Shown piece after piece: positions 1 through 7,774 of a DNA stretch of 41,155 nucleotides; position 1 is the stretch's first letter; each line of letters begins with the position of its first letter. This stretch comes from an uncultured Sphingosinicella sp. Lineage in GTDB: Bacteria; Pseudomonadota; Alphaproteobacteria; Sphingomonadales; Sphingomonadaceae. The translations under genes were made by a program, and so were the position numbers. The stretch lies in contig NZ_CADCWD010000081.1 of NCBI RefSeq assembly GCF_902806315.1, positions 1 to 41,155 on the forward strand, in the 5' to 3' direction. A model generated the notes under the pieces. The model worked only from the letters and a program-made list of their open reading frames with translations, ran no database searches and had not been told where the DNA came from.

Positions 1-131
1 ACAAGCGTGGTCTTGCCCGCTCCGTTGCGCCCGATCAGCCCGACGCGGCTGCGCGGCGGCAGCGCCGCAGTGGCGCCGTCCAGGATGGTGCGCCCGCCAA
101 GGCGGACGGTGACGTTGGCAAGATTCAGCAC
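1..131 (-). CDS. ABC-F family ATPase, N-terminal fragment (cut by window edge)
   Basis: Reading the minus strand from a GTG at 131 gives an N-terminus followed by a Walker A motif GRNGAGKTT and then the window edge. A nucleotide-binding domain that begins within about 10 residues of the start (LANVTVRLGGRTI) and lacks a membrane segment resembles soluble ABC-F proteins (Uup/EttA type), which act on ribosomes. Only about 43 codons are visible, so another ABC ATPase is possible. The GTG start is inferred from the fit to the family. The gene starts 22 bases from the 3' end of the tRNA-Ser and lies downstream of it on the same strand. Confidence 0.7.
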   Translation of the reverse strand, partial: MLNLANVTVRLGGRTILDGATAALPPRSRVGLIGRNGAGKTTL

Positions 132-152
132 TGCGTTAAATACTCGGCAAAA

Positions 153-243
153 TGGCGGAGCGGGAGGGATTCGAACCCTCGATACGGTTTTGCCGTATAC
201 TCACTTTCCAGGCGAGCGCCTTCGACCACTCGGCCACCGCTCC
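153..243 (-). tRNA. tRNA-Ser (anticodon GGA)
   Basis: The minus strand folds as a class II tRNA. The acceptor arm GGAGCGG pairs with CCGCTCC, followed by discriminator G and an encoded CCA (153-155). The D-arm contains GGCCGAGTGG, the anticodon loop reads CTGGAAA (anticodon GGA, reading UCC/UCU), there is a long variable arm (ATACGGCAAAACCGTAT region), and the T-arm is GGTTCGAATCC. All of these are typical of bacterial tRNA-Ser(GGA). Confidence 0.97.
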
Positions 244-266
244 GCATGCTCTGGAAAGAGCGCCCT

Positions 267-581
267 CTAGTCAGCCTCGGGCCGGAGGGCAAGCTGGCCC
301 GCAAAGCCGTCGATCCTTTTGGCGAGCGCCACATCCTTTTGGGTCAGCCCATTCGCGTCATGGGTGGTGAGGAGCACGTCCACCCGGTTCCACACATTGC
401 TCCATTCCGGGTGGTGATCGGCCTGCTCGGCGGCCATCGCCACGCGGGTCATGAAGGCGAAGGCCTCGTTGAAGTCGCGGAAGCGAAAGCTGCGGGCAAT
501 CGCGTCGCGCTCCTCGACCAGGCTCCAGCCGGCAAGCCCCGTTAGCGCCGCCTCCCGCTGCTCCGCTGTGAGCTTCGTCAT
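267..581 (-). CDS. phhB: 4a-hydroxytetrahydrobiopterin dehydratase (pterin-4-alpha-carbinolamine dehydratase)
   Basis: The 104-residue product matches the PCD/DCoH family. It carries the signature around [22 protein letters not shown], whose histidines form the pterin-binding site. The enzyme dehydrates 4a-hydroxytetrahydrobiopterin formed by aromatic amino acid hydroxylases, allowing cofactor recycling; in bacteria lacking phenylalanine hydroxylase it can act in other pterin/molybdopterin contexts. No hydroxylase gene is in the window. The start at 581 (MTKLTAEQ) is preferred over an in-frame upstream ATG (635) because GGGGAGA sits just before it and family members begin here. It is divergent from the zincin gene with a 52-base gap. 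Confidence 0.92.
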   Translation of the reverse strand: MTKLTAEQREAALTGLAGWSLVEERDAIARSFRFRDFNEAFAFMTRVAMAAEQADHHPEWSNVWNRVDVLLTTHDANGLTQKDVALAKRIDGFAGQLALRPEAD

Positions 582-633
582 GCTGTCTCCCCTCGCTGGC
601 GCGGCGCGCGCTTCCGTCTTATGTCGCTTTCCC

Positions 634-1035
634 ATGAGCAGAGGTCAAACCTTCGCGCCCGATGCCGCGGCAATCGAGCGGCTCGCCGACGCGGCGATCG
701 CCGGCCTGCCGGAGCACTTCTGCCGTTACCTCGACGGTGTGGTGCTACGGGTCGAGGAATTCGCCCAGGATGAGGTGCTCGAGCAGTTCGGGATCGAGGA
801 CCCGTTCCAATTGAGCGGCCTTTATACCGGGCGGCCGGTGGGGCAGCAGTCGTCGATGCTGTCGGGCGAGCTTCCGGCCATGATCCACCTCTATCGCCGT
901 CCCCTGCTCGACGAGTGGGCGGAGAGCGGCGTCAGCCTGGAAGAGCTCGTCACCCACGTCATCGTCCATGAAGTCGGCCACCATTTCGGCTTCTCCGATG
1001 AAGACATGCACGCGCTCGAGGACGCCGCCGATTGA
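634..1035 (+). CDS. Small zincin-like metallopeptidase family protein
   Basis: This is a 133-residue soluble protein with the zinc-protease motif [15 protein letters not shown] near its C-terminus (first His about residue 112), matching the minimal-zincin family (Pfam Zincin_1, formerly DUF1025). HExxH plus the following His supply the metal ligands. The cellular substrate is unknown in this family. The start at 634 (MSRGQTFAP) is chosen because the in-frame extension upstream runs antisense through phhB and has no family likeness. Its stop codon overlaps the TTG start of ccmA (TTGA), suggesting translational coupling. Confidence 0.85.
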   Translation: MSRGQTFAPDAAAIERLADAAIAGLPEHFCRYLDGVVLRVEEFAQDEVLEQFGIEDPFQLSGLYTGRPVGQQSSMLSGELPAMIHLYRRPLLDEWAESGVSLEELVTHVIVHEVGHHFGFSDEDMHALEDAAD

Positions 1036-1604
1036 GCGCCCTGCTCGAGCTCAGGGACGTGGCACTGATCCGGGGCGGGCGGCTGCTGTTCGAGGGGGTG
1101 AGCCTTTCGCTTGAACCGGGCGGATCCGCGATCATCAGCGGCCCTAACGGCGTCGGCAAGTCGAGCCTGATGCGTGTCGCGGCCGGTCTCTTGCGAGCCA
1201 CTGTTGGCGAGGTGAAGCGGCACAGCCCCGCCGCCCTCGCTGATGAAGCGGCCGCACTCGACGAGCGCCTCACCCTCGGCCGTGCGCTTGCCTTCTGGGC
1301 GCGGCTCGACAGTGTCCGGGCCGAAGCGGGCATGGAGCCGATGGGCATCGCGCATCTTGCCAACGTGCCGGTCCGGATGCTCTCCACCGGCCAGCGCAAG
1401 CGCGCCACGCTCGCGCGGGTGATTGTCTCGGGCGCCCCGCTCTGGTTGCTGGACGAGCCGGCGAACGGCCTCGATGCGGAAGGCCAGGAGCGTCTCACGG
1501 CGGCCATGGCCGCTCACAGGAGCCGCGGCGGCGCGGTGCTCGCGGCGACGCACCAGCCGATCGGCCTGGAAAGCGCCGCAACGCTGGCGCTCGGCGCCGC
1601 ATGA
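1032..1604 (+). CDS. ccmA: Heme exporter ATP-binding protein CcmA
   Basis: The 190-residue ABC ATPase has Walker A GPNGVGKSS (about 37-45), signature LSTGQRKR (117-124) and Walker B LWLLDEPANGLD (137-148). The TGQ-type signature and short length fit CcmA, the ATPase of the CcmABCD complex that releases holo-CcmE during c-type cytochrome maturation. It starts with TTG overlapping the previous stop. It overlaps ccmB by four bases (ATGA), so the two subunits are translationally coupled. Confidence 0.93.
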   Translation: MSALLELRDVALIRGGRLLFEGVSLSLEPGGSAIISGPNGVGKSSLMRVAAGLLRATVGEVKRHSPAALADEAAALDERLTLGRALAFWARLDSVRAEAGMEPMGIAHLANVPVRMLSTGQRKRATLARVIVSGAPLWLLDEPANGLDAEGQERLTAAMAAHRSRGGAVLAATHQPIGLESAATLALGAA

Positions 1605-2242
1605 CGGCTCTCATCCTGCGGGAACTGAGGCTTGCGGCGAGCGGCGGCACTGCGTTGCTGCCGCTTATCTTCTTCCTGCTCGTCGCAACCCTCTTCCCGT
1701 TCGCGGTTGGGCCGGATCGCCCGCTGCTCGCTCGCACGGGAGGCGGCGCCCTCTGGATGGCGGCCTTGCTCGCGGCTTTGCTCCCCGTCGATCGCCTCGT
1801 CGAGCCCGATCGAGCGGGCGGAGTGCTCGATCAGCTCGCGCTGCGCGGCGTCAACGAGGAGGCGGTCGCAGTCGCCAAGCTCATCGGCCACTGGCTGAGC
1901 TTCGGGCCGCCGCTGATGCTCGCCGCCATCCCGGCCGCCGCCTTGATGAAGCTGCCGCGGGAGGTGCTGCTCAGGGTCGAGATCGGCCTCCTGGTGGGCA
2001 CGCCCGGCCTCACCGCGCTCACCTTGATGGTCGGAGCCCTTACCGCGGGCCTGCGCGGCACCGGCGCGATGGCGGGGCTCCTCATGCTGCCACTCGCCGT
2101 GCCGATCCTGATCTTCGGCGCGGGCATGATCGAACAGGGTTTCGAAACCGGCGCGATCAAGCTTCTGGGGGCCGTCTCCCTGCTCCTCATCGCGGCCGCC
2201 CCATTCGCAACGGGCGCAGCGATCCGCGCCTGCCGGGACTAG
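1601..2242 (+). CDS. ccmB: Heme exporter membrane protein CcmB
   Basis: This is a 213-residue hydrophobic protein with about six transmembrane segments, beginning MTALILRELRLAASGG. This is the typical CcmB opening (cytoplasmic RELR followed by the first helix). It partners CcmA in the cytochrome c maturation system I complex at the inner membrane. ccmC, ccmD and ccmE do not follow: the next gene is convergent and its stop overlaps this stop by three bases (2240-2242), so the remaining ccm genes must lie elsewhere. Confidence 0.93.
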   Translation: MTALILRELRLAASGGTALLPLIFFLLVATLFPFAVGPDRPLLARTGGGALWMAALLAALLPVDRLVEPDRAGGVLDQLALRGVNEEAVAVAKLIGHWLSFGPPLMLAAIPAAALMKLPREVLLRVEIGLLVGTPGLTALTLMVGALTAGLRGTGAMAGLLMLPLAVPILIFGAGMIEQGFETGAIKLLGAVSLLLIAAAPFATGAAIRACRD

Positions 2243-3105
2243 TCTCTCGACCAGCGCGCGAAGATGGCGGTTGGAAGCAGCAGCCCCCTCGCCTCCTCGC
2301 GCACGGCCATGTCGCCGCATTCGACCCGGCCCCCGAGATCGCCGAGGATCTGATTGAACAGCTCGCCGATCGCAAGCGCGGACATGCGCACCGCGTAAAC
2401 GGTGAGCACTAGGAAGCGGCTCTTCTCGTCTATGAGCTTCCGGCAATCGGCGACGAGCGCGGGCAGACCCTCCTCCAGCCGCCAGACCTCTCCCGCAGGC
2501 CCACGGCCATATTTCGGCGGATCGAGGATGATGCCGTCATAACGCCGCCCCCGCCGCACCTCGCGCGCAACGAACTTGGCCGCATCCTCGACGATCCAGC
2601 GGATCGGGCGGTCGGACATCCCTGCCAGGGCCGCATTGTCCTTGCCGCCCTCAACCGACTTCTTGGACGCGTCGACATGGACGAGGTTCGCGCCTGCCGC
2701 GGACATGGCCAGGGTGCCGACGCCGGTATAGCCGAACAGGTTCAGGGCTTCCGTCCCCGCCCCCAGCCGCTCGCGCATCCACGCCCATTGCGGGGACATG
2801 TCGGGGAAGAAGCCAAGGTGGCGGAAGGGCGTTGTTTGCGCGCGGAAGCGCACATCCTCCCATGCCATGTCCCAACCTTCCCGAGGCACGGGCCGGCGGA
2901 ATTGCCACCGCCCGCCGCCTTCCTCGTCGGAGCCGGGGATGAACTCGCCGTCCGCGTCCCAATCCTCGAGCGCGGGCGCCCACATCGCCTGCGGCTCGGG
3001 ACGGATGAAGCTGTAGGGGCCGTAGCGCTCCAGCTTGCGGCCATGGCCGCAGTCCATCAGGGCGTAGTGGCTCCACGGCTCAGCGATAAGGGTGGACGGG
3101 TCCAT
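2239..3105 (-). CDS. Class I SAM-dependent methyltransferase (RlmI-like rRNA methyltransferase family)
   Basis: The 288-residue protein has a Rossmann methyltransferase core. Motif I is LNLFGYTGVG (121-130), with an acidic end of strand 2 at HVDASKKS, and the catalytic motif IV is ILDPPKYGRG (193-202). This matches the Methyltrans_SAM family, which includes RlmI/RlmK 23S rRNA cytosine-C5/guanine-N2 enzymes. The N-terminal PUA domain of RlmI is absent, and the first about 100 residues form a family-specific beta region. RNA substrate and position cannot be assigned from sequence. The gene is convergent with ccmB. Confidence 0.82.
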   Translation of the reverse strand: MDPSTLIAEPWSHYALMDCGHGRKLERYGPYSFIRPEPQAMWAPALEDWDADGEFIPGSDEEGGGRWQFRRPVPREGWDMAWEDVRFRAQTTPFRHLGFFPDMSPQWAWMRERLGAGTEALNLFGYTGVGTLAMSAAGANLVHVDASKKSVEGGKDNAALAGMSDRPIRWIVEDAAKFVAREVRRGRRYDGIILDPPKYGRGPAGEVWRLEEGLPALVADCRKLIDEKSRFLVLTVYAVRMSALAIGELFNQILGDLGGRVECGDMAVREEARGLLLPTAIFARWSRD

Positions 3106-3151
3106 GCCCCGCCCCCTTGGCCGCCCGGATCGCGAAGCGCCAGCCTCCTTG

Positions 3152-3769
3152 TCAGGCGGAAAGCGCGGAGTGCAGCTTCGGTCTCCGCCGCATCGCGGAA
3201 CCGACGGCGCCGAAGCCGACGATCAGCATCGCCCAGGTCGACGGCTCCGGCACCGCCCCGGTCTGCTCCGGCACGGACGTTAAGCCTTGGAAGACACTGA
3301 AGTCGCGCGGCGCGAAGGTCGACGCCGGACCGATATATGTCAGGCGGAAATCAATGCCGGTAAACGAGAAAGACGACGTGGTCAGGTCACCGAAGGTGCC
3401 AAGGCACTGGCCGCTGCAATAGCTCGTGTGGTTCGCCGGCCCGACATAATTTCCTTCGATCCCCGTTAGTGTGAACGCGGAATCACTCAGTCCGTTGCCG
3501 AAAGAGGCATAGAATGACTCCTGGCCCGGTCGGTCGGGTGCATCAGACACGGTCAGGCGCGCGCCGTTAGCGAAGCGGACGGAGCCGATCACCACGCCGT
3601 TCGTGTTGATCGCGAACGGCGTCCCCGGCATGAAGGCCTGGAAATCACCGTTGGAGCTGATCATGTTCGGATTGAGCGTGATTTCGCCCGAATAAGTGAA
3701 GGTGGCGGCCGCCACAGGCGTCGCCAGCGCCGCTGCGGCTGCAGCGACGAGCAATGATACAGCTTTCAT
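3152..3769 (-). CDS. PEP-CTERM (PEPxxWA type) sorting-domain exported protein
   Basis: The 205-residue secreted protein starts MKAVSLLVAAAAAALATPVAAA, a clear Sec signal peptide. The body is beta-rich with no recognised enzyme motif. The C-terminus has VPEPSTWAMLIVGFG, then a hydrophobic stretch and an RRR cluster, i.e. the PEPxxWA-CTERM signal recognised by exosortase in sphingomonads. The protein is predicted to be processed at the membrane and released to the envelope or extracellular matrix. Two cysteines (CSGQC) may pair. Start 3769 is chosen over 3838 because GGGGGATCAAG precedes it and the signal peptide starts there. Exosortase itself is not in this window. Confidence 0.88.
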   Translation of the reverse strand: MKAVSLLVAAAAAALATPVAAATFTYSGEITLNPNMISSNGDFQAFMPGTPFAINTNGVVIGSVRFANGARLTVSDAPDRPGQESFYASFGNGLSDSAFTLTGIEGNYVGPANHTSYCSGQCLGTFGDLTTSSFSFTGIDFRLTYIGPASTFAPRDFSVFQGLTSVPEQTGAVPEPSTWAMLIVGFGAVGSAMRRRPKLHSALSA

Positions 3770-3887
3770 CTTGATCCCCCGCCGCTTGGCCCCAATGCCC
3801 TGCGCGACGTCATGCCGCCTAGCGAGAGATGCGGACAACGCGATCAGGCCGCGACGGAAACGACTTCGCTGTCGACAAAAGCGCAGG

Positions 3888-5114
3888 TCAGGCGGCGCGC
3901 ACGGCCGGGAAGCCGATCGTTGCGCGGGCGCGGGGGCCGGCCAGCATCTTCGCGCCCGCTTCGCGAGCTTGGTCGAGCGTCACCGCGGCGAGTTCGGCCA
4001 CCACCTCGGACGGATCGACCAGCCGGCCGTGCACCGAAAGCTGGCGCGCCACATAATGAGCCTGACCCCAAGGGCTCTCCATCGACATGAGCAGACCGGC
4101 GCGCGACTGGGTGCGGACGCGGTCGAGCTCGCGCTGGGTGAGCGTCTGAGCGGCCTCCGCAAGCACGTCTTCGATCAGCTGCGCCGCCGCGGCGGACTGG
4201 CGCCGGGCGGTCGCCGCGTAGATGGAGAGCAGCCCGACATCGCGATATGGCGTGAGGCTGGCGTAGACGCTGTAGGCAAGGCCCCTGTCCTCGCGCAGCT
4301 GCTGGAACAGGCGCGAGGACATGCCTCCGCCGACCGCGTCGGCGAACAGACGCGCGGCGAAATAGTCCTCGTCGAGCTGGGCAGGGCCGCGGAAGGCGAG
4401 CGCGAGATGCGCCTGATCGGAGCTCGCCCTGCCGACCCGATCGCCGCCCGTGAAGCGGGCGGGCTCGGGCGTGGAAAGCGTGCCCAGCGGCAGGCCCTCG
4501 AAATGCTTTTCAGCAAGCTCGACAAGCACCGCATGGTCCACCTTGCCCGCCGCGACCAGCGAGAGGCTGCCCGCCCGATACTGGCCGCGCCGCCAATCGT
4601 GCAGGTCCTCGATCGTGATCGCCTCGATGCTGGCTTCATCGCCGAGCACGGAGCGGCCGAGCGGCTGGTCGGCGAAGGCGGCGGACCAGAGGTCGTCGAA
4701 GATGATGTCGTTGGGCGTGTCGCGCGCCTCGCCGAGCTCCTGCAGCACGACATCCTTCTCGCGCTCCAGCTCGCTCGAGGCGAATTGCGGGCGCAGGATC
4801 ATGTCTGCGATCAGCTCGACGCCCAGCGGAATATGCTCGGCCATGACGGAAGCCATGAAGTTGGTGCCGTCGCGATCGGTCGCGGCGTTGAGGTCGCCGC
4901 CGACATCCTCGATCGCTTCGCTGATCTCCCGCGCCGAGCGCCCGCCCGCGCCCTTGAACACCATATGTTCGAAGAGGTGCGCGATCCCGTTCACCCGGGC
5001 GGGCTCGTAGCGTGAGCCGGTGTCGGAATAGAGACCGACCGCGGCGGTCTCGACGCCCGGCATTTCCCGCGTGGCAACGCGCAGGCCGTTGGAGAGGGTT
5101 GTAAGTTGCATCAT
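3888..5114 (-). CDS. M16 family zinc peptidase (mitochondrial-processing-peptidase-like)
   Basis: The roughly 408-residue protein has the inverted zinc motif HLFEH near its N-terminus (HxxEH, about residues 46-50) and the downstream acidic ligand region VVLQELGEARD. This is followed by the non-catalytic M16 C-terminal half including FRGPAQLDEDYFAARLFADAVGGGMSSRLFQQLREDRGLAYSV in segments. Single-unit M16B proteases of this kind resemble the beta subunit of mitochondrial processing peptidase; their bacterial substrates are mostly unknown. No signal peptide is visible, so it is probably cytoplasmic. Starts at 5114, 5111 or 5126 are all possible; there is no clear ribosome-binding site. It is the last gene of the run that begins with ctaC. 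Confidence 0.9.
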   Translation of the reverse strand: MMQLTTLSNGLRVATREMPGVETAAVGLYSDTGSRYEPARVNGIAHLFEHMVFKGAGGRSAREISEAIEDVGGDLNAATDRDGTNFMASVMAEHIPLGVELIADMILRPQFASSELEREKDVVLQELGEARDTPNDIIFDDLWSAAFADQPLGRSVLGDEASIEAITIEDLHDWRRGQYRAGSLSLVAAGKVDHAVLVELAEKHFEGLPLGTLSTPEPARFTGGDRVGRASSDQAHLALAFRGPAQLDEDYFAARLFADAVGGGMSSRLFQQLREDRGLAYSVYASLTPYRDVGLLSIYAATARRQSAAAAQLIEDVLAEAAQTLTQRELDRVRTQSRAGLLMSMESPWGQAHYVARQLSVHGRLVDPSEVVAELAAVTLDQAREAGAKMLAGPRARATIGFPAVRAA

Positions 5115-5171
5115 GCAGGCGCGCATTTAGGGTTTGGAGCGCCCCCGAGCAAGCATGGGGCCAAGGAGCGG

Positions 5172-5762
5172 CTAGGCGGGCGGATTCCCCTGCCTCTTCC
5201 TCAGCGCGAGCACGTAGACCACCGCCGCGCCGGCGGCGAAGAAGAACCATTGGAGGGCGTAGAGGAGGTGGTTGTTGGGCGTGGCCTCCGGCGACGGACG
5301 CGCGCTCGGCACCAGCCCCGGCGCGGCTTGGGAAGAGACGAGGCGGATCTTGTGCAGCCGATCCGGAGCGATGATGCCGCTGACCGCACCGCCCTTCCAG
5401 CCGGCGGGCGAGGTGCTCGATTTGGACCAGCCCATGTCGACCTGCATGCCGGGCCCTTCGACGCCGCCGGTGCGGCACGAGACGATGTGGCTCCAGCCGG
5501 TTTGGTCCTGCATGTTCCGCCCGGCGGTGGAGCGCCAGCCGACCGGCTCCAGACAGAAGCCGTCTGCCCGCCTATAGAACAATTTCGCATCTTGCGTCGG
5601 CACCGACGGATAAGCGATCGGCGGCAGGCCGGAAGCCTCACGGTATTGCGCGATCAGCGCTTCCTTCTCGCCCTTGCGCTGGAGCTGCCAGACGCCGAGC
5701 GCGATCATCACCGCAACGGCCGCCGCGACGACAACGGTGGGAATGAGGGGCCAGCGCATCAT
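5172..5762 (-). CDS. surf1: SURF1 family cytochrome oxidase biogenesis protein
   Basis: The 196-residue protein has the SURF1 layout: an N-terminal helix ending in LGVWQLQRKGEKEALI (the conserved G-x-WQ-x-x-R-x-x-WK-like motif), a soluble periplasmic domain, and a C-terminal helix LLYALQWFFFAAGAAVVYV with the conserved Y-x-x-QW-F. SURF1 binds heme a and helps its insertion into subunit I. It is somewhat shorter than many homologues. Its start overlaps the DUF983 stop (ATGA), so it belongs to the cta operon. Confidence 0.92.
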   Translation of the reverse strand: MMRWPLIPTVVVAAAVAVMIALGVWQLQRKGEKEALIAQYREASGLPPIAYPSVPTQDAKLFYRRADGFCLEPVGWRSTAGRNMQDQTGWSHIVSCRTGGVEGPGMQVDMGWSKSSTSPAGWKGGAVSGIIAPDRLHKIRLVSSQAAPGLVPSARPSPEATPNNHLLYALQWFFFAAGAAVVYVLALRKRQGNPPA

Positions 5763-6151
5763 TCGTCCCGAACCCGGCCTTCGCGCGCGCTGTTTCGATA
5801 CTCGGCCGAGATGAGCATGCCCTTGGCCACCCGCAGGGTTCCAATGACGGCGGCTGCCGTGATCGGCACCCAGAGCAGGATATGGACCCAGAAGGGCGGC
5901 TCGACCGTGAGCTCGAGCGCGATGGCGAGGCCGGTAACCAGCGCGCCGACGATCAAGGTCAGGAAGGCCGCGGGCCCGTCACCGACGTTGAAGGCGGAAA
6001 GGTCGAGCTGGCAGGCGCGGCATTTGGGCGCGAAGTTCGCAAGGCCCTCGAACAAGGTCTTGGCGCCGCAGCGCGGGCACAGACCTTTGAGGCCGGTCTC
6101 GAAGACTCCCCTCCCGCTTGCGGGAGGGGCTGGGGGCGGGCTTGTCGTCAT
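5759..6151 (-). CDS. DUF983 zinc-ribbon membrane protein
   Basis: This is a small protein with a treble CxxC arrangement (CPRCG...CRACQ) followed by two transmembrane helices (FLTLIVGALVTGLAIALELTV and a second segment), which defines DUF983. In alphaproteobacteria these sit between cox3 and SURF1, suggesting a role near oxidase assembly, but the function is unknown. I use the ATG at 6151; an in-frame GTG at 6238 would add 29 residues and overlap ctaE. The first about 15 residues (SPPPAPPASGRGVF) are encoded by a palindromic repeat (6107-6140), so the exact natural start is uncertain. Confidence 0.82.
   Translation of the reverse strand: MTTSPPPAPPASGRGVFETGLKGLCPRCGAKTLFEGLANFAPKCRACQLDLSAFNVGDGPAAFLTLIVGALVTGLAIALELTVEPPFWVHILLWVPITAAAVIGTLRVAKGMLISAEYRNSAREGRVRDE
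6107..6140. repeat. GC-rich palindromic repeat within the DUF983 5' coding region
   Basis: A perfect palindrome with 10-base arms, cccctcccgc and gcgggagggg, flanks two bases (6108-6129) and is followed by a G-run. Related palindromes occur at 6172-6206 and 8692-8713. This copy lies inside the 5' coding region of the DUF983 gene. Confidence 0.75.
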
Positions 6152-6171
6152 CAGCGGCGCCGGTCGACAGG

Positions 6172-6206
6172 CCCTCCCCTCAATTCCCTCCCGCGAGGGG
6201 GAGGGG
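6172..6206. repeat. GC-rich palindromic intergenic repeat between ctaE and DUF983 gene
   Basis: The ccctcccgcgagggggagggg-type stem belongs to the same CT/GA-rich palindrome class as 6107-6140. It occupies most of the spacer between the ctaE stop and the preferred DUF983 start and could form a processing or stabilising hairpin in the mRNA. Confidence 0.65.
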
Positions 6207-6212
6207 AAGCGG

Positions 6213-7028
6213 TCAATGATATTCGGCGCCCCAGCCACCCCAGACGTAGATGGCGAGGAAGAGGAACAGCCACACCACGTCGACGAAGTGCCAATACCAG
6301 GCCGCCGCTTCGAAGCCGAAATGCTGGCGGGGCGTGAAGTGGCCCTTGTAGGTGCGGATCAGGCAGACGATCAGGAAGATGGTGCCGACGATCACGTGGA
6401 AGCCGTGGAAGCCGGTCGCCATGAAAAAGGCGGAGGTGTAGATATTGTCGGCGAAGCCGAACGGCGCGTGGATATATTCATAAGCCTGGACCGCGCTGAA
6501 CAGCAGGCCCAGCCCGATCGTCGCCCAGAGACCCTTCTTCAGCCCGTCGCGATCGCCGTGGATGAGGGCGTGGTGCGCCCAGGTCACGGTCGTGCCGGAG
6601 CAGAGCAGGATCAGCGTGTTGAGCAGCGGGTAGCCGAACGGATCCAGCACCTCCATGCCCTTGGGTGGCCAGGTGCCGCCAATGCTCTCGACCGGCGAGG
6701 GGAAGAGCGCGGCCGCGAAATAGGCCCAGAACCAGGCGACGAAGAACATCACTTCGGAAGCGATGAACAGGATCATCCCGTAACGCAGATGGAGCTGCAC
6801 GATCGGTGTGTGATCGCCGGCATGCGCCTCGCGGATCACGTCGACCCACCAGCTGAACATCACGAACAGCACCGCGATCAGCCCCGCGAAGAACACCCAG
6901 GAGCCCGACGCATTGTTGTGCATCCACATGATGGCGCCGGCCGCCATCGCCAGTGCCGAGAAGCTGCCCAGGAACGGCCAGATGCTCGGCGGCAGGATGT
7001 GATATTGGTGGCTCTTGGCTCCAGCCAT
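6213..7028 (-). CDS. ctaE: Cytochrome c oxidase subunit III
   Basis: The 271-residue protein has seven predicted transmembrane helices and begins [19 protein letters not shown], a typical CoxIII start. Conserved stretches include [34 protein letters not shown] and [19 protein letters not shown] near the C-terminus. Subunit III stabilises proton uptake through the D channel and binds lipid; it has no redox centres. A good ribosome-binding site, AGAGGAA, precedes the ATG. It is in the cta operon, 66 bases downstream of ctaG. Confidence 0.97.
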   Translation of the reverse strand: MAGAKSHQYHILPPSIWPFLGSFSALAMAAGAIMWMHNNASGSWVFFAGLIAVLFVMFSWWVDVIREAHAGDHTPIVQLHLRYGMILFIASEVMFFVAWFWAYFAAALFPSPVESIGGTWPPKGMEVLDPFGYPLLNTLILLCSGTTVTWAHHALIHGDRDGLKKGLWATIGLGLLFSAVQAYEYIHAPFGFADNIYTSAFFMATGFHGFHVIVGTIFLIVCLIRTYKGHFTPRQHFGFEAAAWYWHFVDVVWLFLFLAIYVWGGWGAEYH

Positions 7029-7094
7029 GTACAGCGTTCCTCTTGTCTTCTTCTCGTCCCACGGGCTCTCGGCCCGGGTCGCGGTTGAGGGTCT

Positions 7095-7649
7095 CTAACT
7101 CTGCTTCTTGCCCGAATCCACCGGGTAAAAGGTGTAGCTCAAGGTGATCTCGTCGATCCGGCTGGCGTCTGCATCCTCAAGGATCTTGGGATCGACGAAG
7201 TAAACGACGGGCATCCGCACTTCCTCGCCCGGCTTCAGCGTCTGCTCGTTGAAGCAGAAGCACTGGATCTTGGTGAAATACTGCCCTGCCTTGGCCGGGG
7301 TGACGTTGAAGGTGGCGGTGCCGGTGACGGGCCGGTCGCCAAGGTTCTTCGCGGTGTAGAAGGCCATTTCCCGCGCGCCGATCGCCACCCGCTCGACCTT
7401 GCGCTCAGGCTTGAAGTTCCAGGGCAGGGCCGAGTTGGTGTTGGCGTCGAAGCGGACGCGGATCATCTTGCCGGCGGGAGCAAGATCGCTCTCGAATTCG
7501 CTTGCCCTGAGCGGCGTCCCGCCAAAGCCCGTCACCTGGCAGAAGAGGCGGTAGAGCGGCACGCTGGCGAAAGCGAGCCCGACCATCGCCGCCACCAGCA
7601 GAGCGGCAAGCGCGGCGGTGCGGCCGTTTTTGCGGGCGAGCGCGGTCAC
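7095..7649 (-). CDS. ctaG: Cytochrome c oxidase assembly protein CtaG/Cox11 (CuB insertion)
   Basis: The 184-residue protein has one N-terminal membrane anchor (about 11-30) and a periplasmic Ig-like domain. The copper-binding cysteines are present: C37 in LYRLFCQVTGFGGT and C130/C132 in the FTKIQCFCF motif. Cox11/CtaG delivers Cu(I) to CuB of subunit I. It starts with GTG and overlaps the stop of the upstream small membrane-protein gene (GTGA). Confidence 0.96.
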   Translation of the reverse strand: MTALARKNGRTAALAALLVAAMVGLAFASVPLYRLFCQVTGFGGTPLRASEFESDLAPAGKMIRVRFDANTNSALPWNFKPERKVERVAIGAREMAFYTAKNLGDRPVTGTATFNVTPAKAGQYFTKIQCFCFNEQTLKPGEEVRMPVVYFVDPKILEDADASRIDEITLSYTFYPVDSGKKQS

Positions 7650-7774
7650 GACTGCCCCGAGATCCGAGCGATGGTGATGAAGTAGAGCAGCAGCACGAAT
7701 GCGGCGAGCGCCAACGCCATTACGAGCGCCCGGCTCCGCTGCCGGCGGCGAACCTCGTCATCCGGCTTGCTCAT
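7646..7774 (-). CDS. Small single-helix membrane protein of the cta operon (CoxF-like position)
   Basis: The 42-residue reading frame encodes [20 protein letters not shown], then a single hydrophobic helix ([19 protein letters not shown]) and the end SGQS. Its start overlaps the ctaB stop (ATGA) and its stop overlaps the ctaG start (GTGA), so it is locked into the operon by two overlaps. A basic cytoplasmic N-terminus predicts N-in/C-out topology. Alphaproteobacterial oxidase operons often have a small gene at this position (CoxF in rhizobia). I infer an assembly or accessory role; no motif proves it. Confidence 0.8.
   Translation of the reverse strand: MSKPDDEVRRRQRSRALVMALALAAFVLLLYFITIARISGQS

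Noticed and set aside
3696-5015. 439-codon plus-strand open frame opposite the M16 peptidase
   Set aside because: Shadow frame; the M16 motifs are on the minus strand.
5106-7088. 660-codon plus-strand open frame antisense to SURF1, DUF983 and ctaE
   Set aside because: Low-complexity Arg/Gly/Ala/His composition from high-GC antisense of conserved genes; no family likeness.
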